Positions 1 to 8,021 of a DNA stretch of 64,000 nucleotides are shown here, one piece after another. The notes below the pieces were generated by a model. That model worked only from the letters and a program-made list of their open reading frames with translations. It had not been told where the DNA came from and did not search any database. Each line of letters opens with the position of its first letter. The first letter of the stretch is position 1. This DNA comes from Glaciecola petra (GTDB lineage: Bacteria > Pseudomonadota > Gammaproteobacteria > Enterobacterales > Alteromonadaceae). A program made the position numbers and the translations under genes. The DNA is taken from NCBI RefSeq assembly GCF_031846345.1, contig NZ_JAVRHX010000004.1, positions 1 to 64,000 on the forward strand, written 5' to 3'.

Positions 1-150
1 TGTCGTAGACACTCTTAATGAGTGCCCACACAGATTGTCTTGCTACTAATTGTTAAAGAACATCGTGCAACAATTACTCTAAAGAGTAAAACCAACATCG
101 CGTCGTTGCACTGCGCTGGAGGAGGATAAAAGACCCTGTCTCAAGCGGGA
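1..150 (-). other. rRNA operon leader (5' of an off-window 16S rRNA gene)
   Basis: Read on the minus strand, this stretch has the layout of a gammaproteobacterial 16S leader. A boxA antitermination element (TGTTCTTTAACA, complement of 51-62) is followed by AGACAATCTGTGTGGGCACTC, split as a conserved block that in E. coli lies just 3' of boxA in the 16S leader. A short hairpin (ACTC/GAGT) follows. The 16S gene itself should start a little left of base 1 and is not in the window. The leader would bind NusB/NusE; nusB is also encoded here, at 26656-27078. Confidence 0.85.
51..62 (-). promoter_or_regulatory. boxA antiterminator element of the rrn leader
   Basis: The complement reads TGTTCTTTAACA, one base from the E. 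coli rrn boxA (TGCTCTTTAACA). It sits about 90 nt downstream of the predicted rrn promoter and directly before the conserved leader block. It is expected to recruit the NusB-NusE antitermination complex to the rRNA transcript. Confidence 0.8.
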
Positions 151-155
151 TGCGA

Positions 156-183
156 ATACTACTGCAATCGCAAATTTTGTCAA
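156..183 (-). promoter_or_regulatory. rrn promoter (sigma-70), transcribing leftward
   Basis: On the minus strand a perfect -35 TTGACA (complement of 178-183) is followed after 16 bp by TAGTAT (complement of 156-161). A GC-rich discriminator (CGCATCCCGC) comes next, as expected for a stringently controlled rRNA promoter. AT-rich DNA upstream of the -35 (184-225) could act as an UP element. The remaining bases up to 374 show no gene; they are shared with the 5' side of the divergent protease gene. Confidence 0.8.
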
Positions 184-407
184 GGATATTTATCTGTAAA
201 ACACGCAAATAATATGTTTATAAAAACCCTTAAGAGCCGCACTAGACTGCCTGTTCAATATATAACCAGCTGCCTTTGTTTCAGCGAGGCGCATTCTACA
301 CAACAGGATACTTAGGTCAATAATTTTTTCTAAAAAAATACGAATAAAAAAGATCACTGTGGTACTCTTTTGATTTGTTGCAGTTTATCGGTAGACATTC
401 ACAAGAC

Positions 408-3107
408 ATGACCCTTAATTTCCATATTTCAAATAAATTTGCATTTTCACTTCTGTTAATGCTTTTCTCGTGCAGTTTTTACTCTAATTCGTCACAAACT
501 ATTAATGCTATTGTCAATATTGAATTTAATAAAGTAGTGCCATGGGACGACGGTTACAACAAGTCTGGTGTGGGGACTGGTTTTGTTATCGATGCTGAAA
601 AAGGTCTAATATTAACCAACAAACATATAGTAAATGTTGCACCCATTGTTGCATACGCAGAATTTTCAAATAAAAAATTAGTACCTTTAGTACCAATTTA
701 TAGAGACCCTATTCATGATTTTGGGGTTTTTCAATATGACGTAACACAAGTAGATGATCTAGCAATTGAAGCTATTGAATTAGTTAACGAAGCGAGCATT
801 GGCGAAGCGGTAACATTATATGGAAACGACGGTGGTGAATCTCTTTCTATAATTAACGGGGTCTTATCTCGTCTCGATAGAGGGGCACCAAACTATAATT
901 CCCCCTCCACCGATTATAATACTTTTTATATGCAAGCCGCGCTGGGAACAAGTGGAGGGTCTTCTGGATCACCTATCTTAAATTCAAAAAACCAAGCAAT
1001 TGCTCTAAACGCCGGCGCTAGACGAGATACTGCAACGTCGTTTTTTTTACCCATGGATATGATTATTCCAACCATTTCAAGATTAAGGAATGGTGAATCA
1101 ATAAAACGTGGAAGTTTACAAACGGTTTTTGGCTTTGAAACATTTAATCAATTACGGAAAAAGGGTTGGGATAATGCCCGTATACAACAAGCGTTAAATG
1201 CGACACCAGACGGTAATGGACGGCTAGAAGTCAAACATATAGTTCAACAAAGTCCCGCTAGTTCGACATTAAAAATAGGCGATATATTATTAAAAATTAA
1301 TAAGCAAATTATTGGTGATTTTCTTAGTTTAAAAACACTTTTAGACGCATCTGTTGGAAAAGAACTCCCTATCGCGATAGAACGTGATGGTAAGGTTATT
1401 AACACCAAACTAATTGTATCAGATCTATTCAAACTCGTGCCAAATGAATACATCACATATGCTAACGCCTATATCATGCCGGTTAGTATTAGTATTGCAC
1501 GAACCTTTAATGTGCCAGTAGAAGGCGTAATGGTGACATCTCCTGGTAAACTATTTGGTAGCCAAAACATAAATCGTTTTGCCATAATTGACGAAATCAA
1601 TAATACAAAAATAACGTCTCTTACTCAGTTTAAATCTTTATTGTCAAAATTTACTACGCTTGAGAAATTTTCTTTACGATATAGGTATGCCTACGACAAG
1701 AATACACAACGCTTTAAAACAATTACTAACTATTCATCGTTTTTTACTAATCGTCACTGCCAAGATAATCTTGGCAAGTTACTTTGGCATTGTGAAGATA
1801 TCCCTAACAACAATATGTCGCCAGATATTTTGACAAAAATAAGTTTTAACAAACAAATAAGTGTGAGCTCACCGATTGTTGAAGTAGAAGTTTTTAGACC
1901 AATATCAGTCAACCTTAGTAATGATGTAAAACTACTAGGACATGGGGTAATTGTTGATATCGACGAAGGGTTAATTATTACTGACAAATCGTTAATAGAT
2001 AGCAGTCTTAGCAGAGCCATGATTACACTAAATAATGGCATTACAATACCCTCAGAAGTAGTCGCGAAACATCCTTATTTAAATATGGTCATAATAAGAG
2101 CAGATTTAAGTAACTTCAATTTTACTAATGACAGCATTGTGACGTTAATTCCTTTTGATTTTAAGAATATCAAAACCGCAACACTCGTGAGCAACTCAGC
2201 TTTTCAGGACTTTCGACAGCCTGTTGACGTTGGACGTACTGAACTATCTGGCGGAGAAATGTCTTTTGATAGTCGGTATTTTTCTCAAATCCCTGATAAT
2301 TTTTCTATATTTGTTGACGATAAAAATAACCTGTTGGCAATAGCACCGGCATACAATGAAAAACGGGATGACTACAGCGCAATACCTTTAGCTTTAATTC
2401 AACCTTTTATCGAAAAAATCACAAAAAATGAAAAAGGACTATTCGAAGTAAAAGATAAACTTGAATATATTAGTTACAGAAAAGCGATAGAGTCAGGTTT
2501 ATCTGGAGAATGGGCTGAATCTGTTTCAAGGAAAATAGCTATTAGTGAAGCCTCTGAGCTAGAGAATAGTGGTTTAAAGTCAGGTGATATCATCCTGAAA
2601 ATCAACAATGAAAAAGTAGAACACTTAAATCAAATATTTAATGCGGTTGCCGAAAATAAAACAGATTTCCTTATATTGAGAAATGGGAAAACACAATCTC
2701 TTGATCTTTCTCCAAAATTCACTTCATTTTTAGAGCTTGATAGCGTGCTATTATGGGCGGGAGCGATTATTCAAGACGAAACTTTAAATGTTCAAACACC
2801 CTTAGGCATTTCAAGTAATTGCGTGAGGATTGGCATACGATATTTCGGCGCTCCTATATATGCGGCGATGGGGCAAGGGTCATATTGTGTATTTTCTGTT
2901 GACGGAAAATTAATTGAAAACCTAGAACAATTGAAACAGATAGCTTTTAACAAAAGTAGTGGCGACTTTACTACTATTCAAGTTATTGATATTGAGAAAA
3001 ACTATCAGTTATTAGAATTTCGATTGATAGAAGAAAACTATTACTGGTCAACCCGATATTTTAATCGAACCGGGAATACTTGGGACATGGAACTACTCAA
3101 AAAGTAG
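408..3107 (+). CDS. Exported tandem HtrA-like serine protease, Nma111/DEG7 type
   Basis: The predicted protein has 899 residues. An in-frame TTG at 375 adds 11 residues, but the ATG at 408 gives a clean signal peptide (hydrophobic run FAFSLLLMLFSCSF). The first trypsin-like unit has His in TNKHIV (residue 73), Asp in IYRDPIHDFGV (104) and Ser in TSGGSSGSP (186). The HtrA spacing and these exact motifs are those I recall from yeast Nma111/Ynm3 and plant DEG7. PDZ-like regions follow. A second protease-like unit lies near residues 500-600; its His is replaced (IITDKSLI) and no Ser motif is seen, so it is probably inactive. A last PDZ (around 710-780) carries SGDIILKINNEKV. This is the Nma111 order: active protease, PDZ, dead protease, PDZ. 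Probable role: periplasmic protein quality control; the substrate is unknown. It stands alone, divergent from the rRNA operon. Confidence 0.8.
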   Translation: MTLNFHISNKFAFSLLLMLFSCSFYSNSSQTINAIVNIEFNKVVPWDDGYNKSGVGTGFVIDAEKGLILTNKHIVNVAPIVAYAEFSNKKLVPLVPIYRDPIHDFGVFQYDVTQVDDLAIEAIELVNEASIGEAVTLYGNDGGESLSIINGVLSRLDRGAPNYNSPSTDYNTFYMQAALGTSGGSSGSPILNSKNQAIALNAGARRDTATSFFLPMDMIIPTISRLRNGESIKRGSLQTVFGFETFNQLRKKGWDNARIQQALNATPDGNGRLEVKHIVQQSPASSTLKIGDILLKINKQIIGDFLSLKTLLDASVGKELPIAIERDGKVINTKLIVSDLFKLVPNEYITYANAYIMPVSISIARTFNVPVEGVMVTSPGKLFGSQNINRFAIIDEINNTKITSLTQFKSLLSKFTTLEKFSLRYRYAYDKNTQRFKTITNYSSFFTNRHCQDNLGKLLWHCEDIPNNNMSPDILTKISFNKQISVSSPIVEVEVFRPISVNLSNDVKLLGHGVIVDIDEGLIITDKSLIDSSLSRAMITLNNGITIPSEVVAKHPYLNMVIIRADLSNFNFTNDSIVTLIPFDFKNIKTATLVSNSAFQDFRQPVDVGRTELSGGEMSFDSRYFSQIPDNFSIFVDDKNNLLAIAPAYNEKRDDYSAIPLALIQPFIEKITKNEKGLFEVKDKLEYISYRKAIESGLSGEWAESVSRKIAISEASELENSGLKSGDIILKINNEKVEHLNQIFNAVAENKTDFLILRNGKTQSLDLSPKFTSFLELDSVLLWAGAIIQDETLNVQTPLGISSNCVRIGIRYFGAPIYAAMGQGSYCVFSVDGKLIENLEQLKQIAFNKSSGDFTTIQVIDIEKNYQLLEFRLIEENYYWSTRYFNRTGNTWDMELLKK

Positions 3108-3159
3108 CTCCAGTAATTAGTTATTCAAACAATCGAGCATTTGTTAATTCAGCTGAGGT

Positions 3160-4023
3160 TTACTTTGACTGAGATTTTTTTGTCTGAGTTTTGGTCGACG
3201 ATGTGTTGGGTGTGACGTCAGTTTCTTCGACCTCATCCGACGCTACTGATTGGTCATCAATGACGTCATCAAAATCCGAATCTTCGTCGGTTTCGCCAAC
3301 AACGTCTTCCAATGTCACTTTATCTACCATTCTAAATGTATTTATTGGACCAGCTACGGTGTATAAAACAAATACGATAAATAACACTAGTGATGGCGCC
3401 GTTGCGACAATAATAAACACGAGTATTAGAAAAAGAATAAACACAAAAGGGACTTTGCCGTGCCAATCTACTTCTTTGAAACTATTATATTTAAAATTGC
3501 TCACCATCAATAAACCGGTCAACCCAGTTACAATAGCCACCACTAAGCCGTAATCTTTACCATTAATATCGTAGTCTATGCTAACCCATACCATACCGGC
3601 TACTACTGCTGCTGCAGCTGGACTAGCTAAACCTTGGAAAAAGCGTTTATCTGCAGTTTCGATTTGTGTATTAAAACGCGCCAAACGAAGCGCTGCGCAA
3701 GCTACATAAATAAATGCTGCTAACCAACCGAACTTACCCATTTCACTTAAACCAAAATTGTAAGCAACAAGCGCTGGAGCCACACCAAAAGATAGCATGT
3801 CGGCCATGGAATCATATTCTGCTCCAAAAGCAGATTGTGTATTGGTAATTCTGGCAACCCGGCCATCTAAACCATCAAATACCATCGCTACAAAAATAGC
3901 GATTGCGGCTTGTTCGAAATGCCCATTCATTGACATCACTACAGCGTAAAAGCCTGAAAACAATCCCGCAGTTGTCAATAAATTGGGCAGTAAATAAATC
4001 CCATTACGTTTTACTTTTTTCAT
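3160..4023 (-). CDS. pssA: CDP-diacylglycerol--serine O-phosphatidyltransferase
   Basis: This 287-residue membrane enzyme makes phosphatidylserine from CDP-diacylglycerol and L-serine, the committed step to phosphatidylethanolamine. The CDP-alcohol phosphotransferase signature is complete: DGLDGRVAR, then eight residues, then GAEYDSMAD, with all the required Asp residues (around residues 50-75). Several hydrophobic segments follow to about residue 225. The C-terminal 50 residues form a cytosolic tail, rich in Asp/Glu and ending Lys/Ser/Thr-rich, which is longer and more acidic than I expect for the family. It is a single gene, convergent with the upstream protease gene, and it has a good Shine-Dalgarno (AAGGAGTAAGAATG). 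The call is secure; the purpose of the tail is unknown. Confidence 0.93.
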   Translation of the reverse strand: MKKVKRNGIYLLPNLLTTAGLFSGFYAVVMSMNGHFEQAAIAIFVAMVFDGLDGRVARITNTQSAFGAEYDSMADMLSFGVAPALVAYNFGLSEMGKFGWLAAFIYVACAALRLARFNTQIETADKRFFQGLASPAAAAVVAGMVWVSIDYDINGKDYGLVVAIVTGLTGLLMVSNFKYNSFKEVDWHGKVPFVFILFLILVFIIVATAPSLVLFIVFVLYTVAGPINTFRMVDKVTLEDVVGETDEDSDFDDVIDDQSVASDEVEETDVTPNTSSTKTQTKKSQSK

Positions 4024-4189
4024 TCTTACTCCTTACGATAGGTAGAGTATATCAAAAATCTATCAAATTTGATGTCTTGCCGTGATTTTTGAATTAATAA
4101 AATGTATAGTGTCAGGATTCTTTACAAAGTAGTTAAATAGGAAACATTAGCTTGCCATAAGCCATTGTTTTTAAATAAGTAAAATTAAC

Positions 4190-4205
4190 TGGCGTAATTT
4201 TTGCT
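4190..4205 (+). promoter_or_regulatory. Sigma-54 (RpoN) promoter candidate
   Basis: TGGCGT, five bases, then TTGCT fits the -24/-12 consensus TGGCAC-N5-TTGCW with exact spacing and with the invariant GG and GC. Initiation would be near 4216, leaving a leader of about 60 nt. That leader carries a small perfect hairpin (CCGATT/AATCGG, 4231-4244). PEP-CTERM genes are known to be RpoN/PrsR-controlled in some Proteobacteria, which fits the gene behind it. The activator site was not identified. Confidence 0.6.
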
Positions 4206-4277
4206 TCGAGTTAAGGTTAATAGGAAGAATCCGATTCAAATCGGTAATACAACAATTAAACAATTAGTGAGTAGTTT

Positions 4278-5111
4278 ATGATTAGGAAGTTAGCATTAGT
4301 TTCATTGATGGCTTTGTCGACAACAAGCGTTCTTGCTGGACAACAAACTTGGAATTTCAACGATGGGCATTTGTCAGGTAACAATGCTGGTAACACCTTG
4401 GACTTATCAAGCGGTGGTGTGACTTTGGAAGTATCTGCTTGGGCATCTACAGATAATGGCTGCAATAACAACGGCCAATATGGCAATGGCACAGGTTCTG
4501 GTGATCCAGACCCATGTATCAGAGATGCTAAAATAAACAACTTCAATAGTTATGGAATCGGTATCGAAAATCGCGATGAAACCTATAATGGTTATACAAA
4601 TGCTCCTCAACACGCGATAGACAACATTAAAAATGGCGGCAACAGTAACGATTTAGATTATGAGATGATTTTGCTAACGTTCAGTGAAGCGGTAAACGTT
4701 AGTGGATTTAATATTGGTTGGACTCATAGCGACAGCGACTTATCAATTTTGGCATATAATGGCAGTAACCAGAATCCAGATTTTTTTAATGGTAATACTC
4801 GTTGGGCTGATATTGTGGGTAACGGTACAAACGGCGGTTGGGATTTAGTTCAAGAATCTGGTGACGTAGACGACTACAGCACTTTAAACGTATCAAACGG
4901 TACGCTCTTTTCTAGATATTGGTTGGTAGGCGCCTACAATGATGTGTTTGGTGGCACAAATTGGTCAAATAGTAACGATGCATTCAAACTGAAAGGCTTA
5001 GCAACCGTATCGCACGAAGATACAACTGGTCCGGTTAATTCCAACACCCCGGCTGTGCTTGCACTTATGGGTATGTTTTTATTGTTGATGGGTTACCGTC
5101 GCAAAGCCTAA
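4278..5111 (+). CDS. Exosortase-dependent surface protein (XDP1-like, PEP-CTERM-type anchor)
   Basis: This 277-residue protein is secreted. An N-terminal signal peptide ends near ALSTTSVLAGQQ. The body is rich in Asn, Gly, Ser and Asp and opens with QTWNFNDG. The C-terminus has the three-part layout of an exosortase target: a short Asn-Thr-Pro-Ala motif in the place of Pro-Glu-Pro, a hydrophobic helix (VLALMGMFLLLMG), and a terminal basic cluster YRRKA. From memory it resembles the XDP1 family of Vibrionales and Alteromonadales. It is expected to be cut by an exosortase, none of which is in this window, and released or attached at the cell surface. A sigma-54 promoter lies upstream and a strong terminator follows. 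The exact molecular function is unknown. Confidence 0.7.
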   Translation: MIRKLALVSLMALSTTSVLAGQQTWNFNDGHLSGNNAGNTLDLSSGGVTLEVSAWASTDNGCNNNGQYGNGTGSGDPDPCIRDAKINNFNSYGIGIENRDETYNGYTNAPQHAIDNIKNGGNSNDLDYEMILLTFSEAVNVSGFNIGWTHSDSDLSILAYNGSNQNPDFFNGNTRWADIVGNGTNGGWDLVQESGDVDDYSTLNVSNGTLFSRYWLVGAYNDVFGGTNWSNSNDAFKLKGLATVSHEDTTGPVNSNTPAVLALMGMFLLLMGYRRKA

Positions 5112-5130
5112 CAGTATATTAATAAATAAG

Positions 5131-5158
5131 AAAAGCTGATAACATCAGCTTTTTTTTT
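5131..5158 (+). terminator. Rho-independent terminator
   Basis: A ten-base stem (AAAAGCTGAT / ATCAGCTTTT) with a three-base loop is followed by a T run ending at 5158. It lies 20 bases after the surface-protein stop codon and 34 bases before the TPR gene, so most transcripts of the former should end here. Confidence 0.85.
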
Positions 5159-5191
5159 GCTTAAAATTTGGTGGATTTACTTGAGGTAATC

Positions 5192-7981
5192 ATGAAACAA
5201 GTTGTGTTCGTTTGCTGTATTATTTTATTCTTATTCACAATGTCGAGCATAGATGTTTATGCTCAAGAAAATAAAGATTATGAAGACGCCTACCTCGCTT
5301 ATGAAAAAGGTGACATAGATGAAAGCTACGTATTTTTAAAGCGGAGCTTTCAGCAACAACCTGAGCATTTGCCTTCAAAAATCCTAATGGGCCAAGTATT
5401 GGCTTTGTCAGGCTTTTTTAGTGACGCTGAAATCGAGTTTGAAGAAGCTTTATTTGCTGGGGCAGACCCAAACTTAATAGTTGAATCGTACGTGAGAGTA
5501 CTAATGCTATTAAAAAACTATGCAAAAGTTGTCGATATTAGTGAACAACAACTCACACCAAACAAATTGGGATTTTTGCAAAGCGGCAAAGGTATTGCTT
5601 ATTCTTTGTTAGATGAACCTGAGAAAGCTTTAGAATTTCATGAAAAGGCGATGAAAACTGCGCCGAATAGCCCAGTAGTGTTAAATACGGCCGCTAACTT
5701 TTTTATCAAAAACGATTCAATTTTAGAGGCTGAAGAAATTGTTGATCGCTCATTGGCTGAAGATAACACAATCGCCGAAACCTACCATTTAAAAAGTAAA
5801 ATTAAACTTGAACAAAATAATGTTAATCAACAAATTCAATTTCTCATAAAAGGATTAGAGGTATCTTCTGACCATCCGGGTCTTCTTAGAGATATTGTCA
5901 CCGCATACACGGGGTTAGGTGATTTCGAAAATGCAAAATTAATGCTACAAAAAACCTTAGCCGATTCACCTAATGATCCAATGGGTAGACTATTATTAAG
6001 TTGGGTTGCTGCTCGCCTAAATGACAATGAATTAGCTCAACAAACATTAACAGAGCTAGTAAATGCGCTTAGCTTAATTGACTCAGAAGCTTTAAACGAA
6101 CAAGTCGATATTCTCTTTGTTAGTGCTTTGGCTAACTTGGCAGCAAATAATTTGGAAATTGCTAGAGGTCAATTGGAACAATATTTAAATCGCCAACCCC
6201 AAAATTTTGATGCGGCTAAATTACTTGCGGATATTTATTTAAGAGAAGAGAGCCTTATTGCAGCGGCGAACCTTTTGGAGAACTTTCTGCAAGACATTAC
6301 AAAAGACGTGAATGAAATTCAAAATTTATGCGACATTTATATTAGCGCTAATCTAAACCACAAATGTGATTCACTTCTAAACACCGCGCGCAATGAATTT
6401 GCGGACGACGAAATATTCATTCAAACTGAATCTAAATTATTAACTGCCCGCGGTAAGCTAAATTTAGCCCTAGAAAATCTAGAGCAATTACCACAAGAGA
6501 GTATCGCAGCAAATGCTCAAAAAGCTGTTATTGCAATAAGAGCAAAAGAGTTTGATAAAGCAGAAAGGTTCATCTCAACTTTGCTAGAGCAATATCCTAA
6601 AAATTTGGATTTTTTAAACTTACAAGCTTCTCTATTTAAACAGAAAGATCAACTTAGCCAAGCAGAAGAAGTTTATCGAGAAATTTTGTCCATAAATAAT
6701 GGGCATTACGCTGCTAAATTTAATTTATCGACTATTTTATATTCAACCAATCGATTAGCAGAAGCAAAAAGACTCACTGATGCACTAATGGAAGCACGGC
6801 CAACAGATGTCGATCTTTTGATCCTTAGGGGTAGAATACTCACTCTAAACAATGACACTGAATTGGCATTAGAATTACTTAGTAGCGCCGAGACGCTGCG
6901 CAGAAATGACACCGATGCAAGTGAAGCGATTATCGACTTGTATTTAGTCACTGGCGAATATGAAAATGCCTTAACACGAACTAATAAGCTCTTAAAGAAC
7001 GATTTAGCAAACACCCGATTAATTCGTATGCGGGCTGGTATTTTGAACGAACTTGGCCGGACAGATGGTGCTAAACAAGACCTTCGTGTTTTATTTGGAT
7101 TGGTTTCTAAAAGCGCAAACCAACTTTATGAACTCTCAGTGACTCAAGGCGAATTTGGTGATATTGAAGGAGCTTTACGGAGTTTGCAAAGTGCGTTTAA
7201 GTTAAACCCTACTGATTTTTTTGTAAACAGAGATATAGCAAGATTTGCATTGCAACTTGATCAAGTTGACCTTGCACAAAAACATTTATCTTGGCTAGCT
7301 AAACAAGCACCAACTAATCCTGATGTTTTATTACTCAGCGCAAATATCGCTTTCATAAATCAAGATATGCCTAAAGCCGCTGAAAACTTCCACAATGCTG
7401 TAAGGGCATCAAACAGTTTCGCACCTGCTCTTATTGGTAGTTATCAATTAGCAATCAAAAATGTCAAAGCTAGAGAATTTGTAACCTTATTCGAGGGCTT
7501 AGCAACATCACCTCAGCAAAATACCTTCGCGACACATTTGTTAGCTGATTTTTATTATAATAATAAGGCGTTAGAAAAGGCGAAAGTTCATTATATTGCC
7601 ATATCAGCCGAAACTGATTATAGCGCCTTACCTATGGTGCTTAACAATTTATCCAATATTTATGTTAGCGAAGAAAAATTTGACGCTGCTTTTAATTTTG
7701 CACAACAAGCACTCGAAGTTAACCCAAATAATCCGTATATCTTGGACACTGTTGGTTGGATTCATAGTATGCAAGGGCGCTATCAGCAGGGTTTAAATAT
7801 GCTGAGACAAGCGTATTCTATGAACGCGCAAGATCCCAACCTTCGTTATCACATTGCCTATACTTTACATAAACTAAAAAGAAATGCGGAAAGTAAACGA
7901 GAACTGAAAATTCTTCTCTCAGACTTTGAACAATTTGCCAAACGTGAACAAGCCCTCAAACTGCAACAATCTTTGAACTAG
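5192..7981 (+). CDS. PrsT-like TPR-repeat protein of a PEP-CTERM/exosortase system
   Basis: The ATG at 5192 is chosen because TGAGGT stands at the right distance and a signal peptide follows directly (MKQVVFVCCIILFLF...SIDVYAQ, cut after Ala). An upstream TTG (5168) lacks both features. The mature part, about 900 residues, consists almost entirely of tetratricopeptide repeats: recurrent helix pairs with Ala-8 and Ala-20 positions and Pro at repeat ends, for example NPNNPYILDTVGW near the C-terminus. Length and composition match PrsT, the TPR protein found with PEP-CTERM systems. It is probably a periplasmic or envelope scaffold that helps surface-protein or polysaccharide export. It follows the surface-protein gene but lies behind a terminator. 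The PrsT label is by family resemblance only. Confidence 0.6.
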   Translation: MKQVVFVCCIILFLFTMSSIDVYAQENKDYEDAYLAYEKGDIDESYVFLKRSFQQQPEHLPSKILMGQVLALSGFFSDAEIEFEEALFAGADPNLIVESYVRVLMLLKNYAKVVDISEQQLTPNKLGFLQSGKGIAYSLLDEPEKALEFHEKAMKTAPNSPVVLNTAANFFIKNDSILEAEEIVDRSLAEDNTIAETYHLKSKIKLEQNNVNQQIQFLIKGLEVSSDHPGLLRDIVTAYTGLGDFENAKLMLQKTLADSPNDPMGRLLLSWVAARLNDNELAQQTLTELVNALSLIDSEALNEQVDILFVSALANLAANNLEIARGQLEQYLNRQPQNFDAAKLLADIYLREESLIAAANLLENFLQDITKDVNEIQNLCDIYISANLNHKCDSLLNTARNEFADDEIFIQTESKLLTARGKLNLALENLEQLPQESIAANAQKAVIAIRAKEFDKAERFISTLLEQYPKNLDFLNLQASLFKQKDQLSQAEEVYREILSINNGHYAAKFNLSTILYSTNRLAEAKRLTDALMEARPTDVDLLILRGRILTLNNDTELALELLSSAETLRRNDTDASEAIIDLYLVTGEYENALTRTNKLLKNDLANTRLIRMRAGILNELGRTDGAKQDLRVLFGLVSKSANQLYELSVTQGEFGDIEGALRSLQSAFKLNPTDFFVNRDIARFALQLDQVDLAQKHLSWLAKQAPTNPDVLLLSANIAFINQDMPKAAENFHNAVRASNSFAPALIGSYQLAIKNVKAREFVTLFEGLATSPQQNTFATHLLADFYYNNKALEKAKVHYIAISAETDYSALPMVLNNLSNIYVSEEKFDAAFNFAQQALEVNPNNPYILDTVGWIHSMQGRYQQGLNMLRQAYSMNAQDPNLRYHIAYTLHKLKRNAESKRELKILLSDFEQFAKREQALKLQQSLN

Positions 7982-7988
7982 CGGTTTT

Positions 7989-8021
7989 GGTTGTTTCTCG
8001 TTATGCGAGCGAGAAACAACC
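7989..8021. terminator. Convergent hairpin between the TPR gene and clpB
   Basis: A 12-base perfect inverted repeat (GGTTGTTTCTCG at 7989-8000 and its complement at 8010-8021) has a nine-base loop. It covers the last codons and the stop codon of clpB. No strong T run follows on either side, so its efficiency as an intrinsic terminator is uncertain. It could act in both directions or protect 3' ends. Confidence 0.6.

Noticed and set aside
426..476. Lipobox-like LFSC in the Nma111-type protein signal
   Set aside because: Phe at -2 and the following residues do not fit a good lipobox; an ordinary signal peptide is more likely, although a lipoprotein cannot be excluded.
4231..4244. CCGATTCAAATCGG resembling a tRNA T-arm
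   Set aside because: No acceptor, anticodon or D-arm can be folded around it; it is a simple hairpin in the leader of the surface-protein gene.
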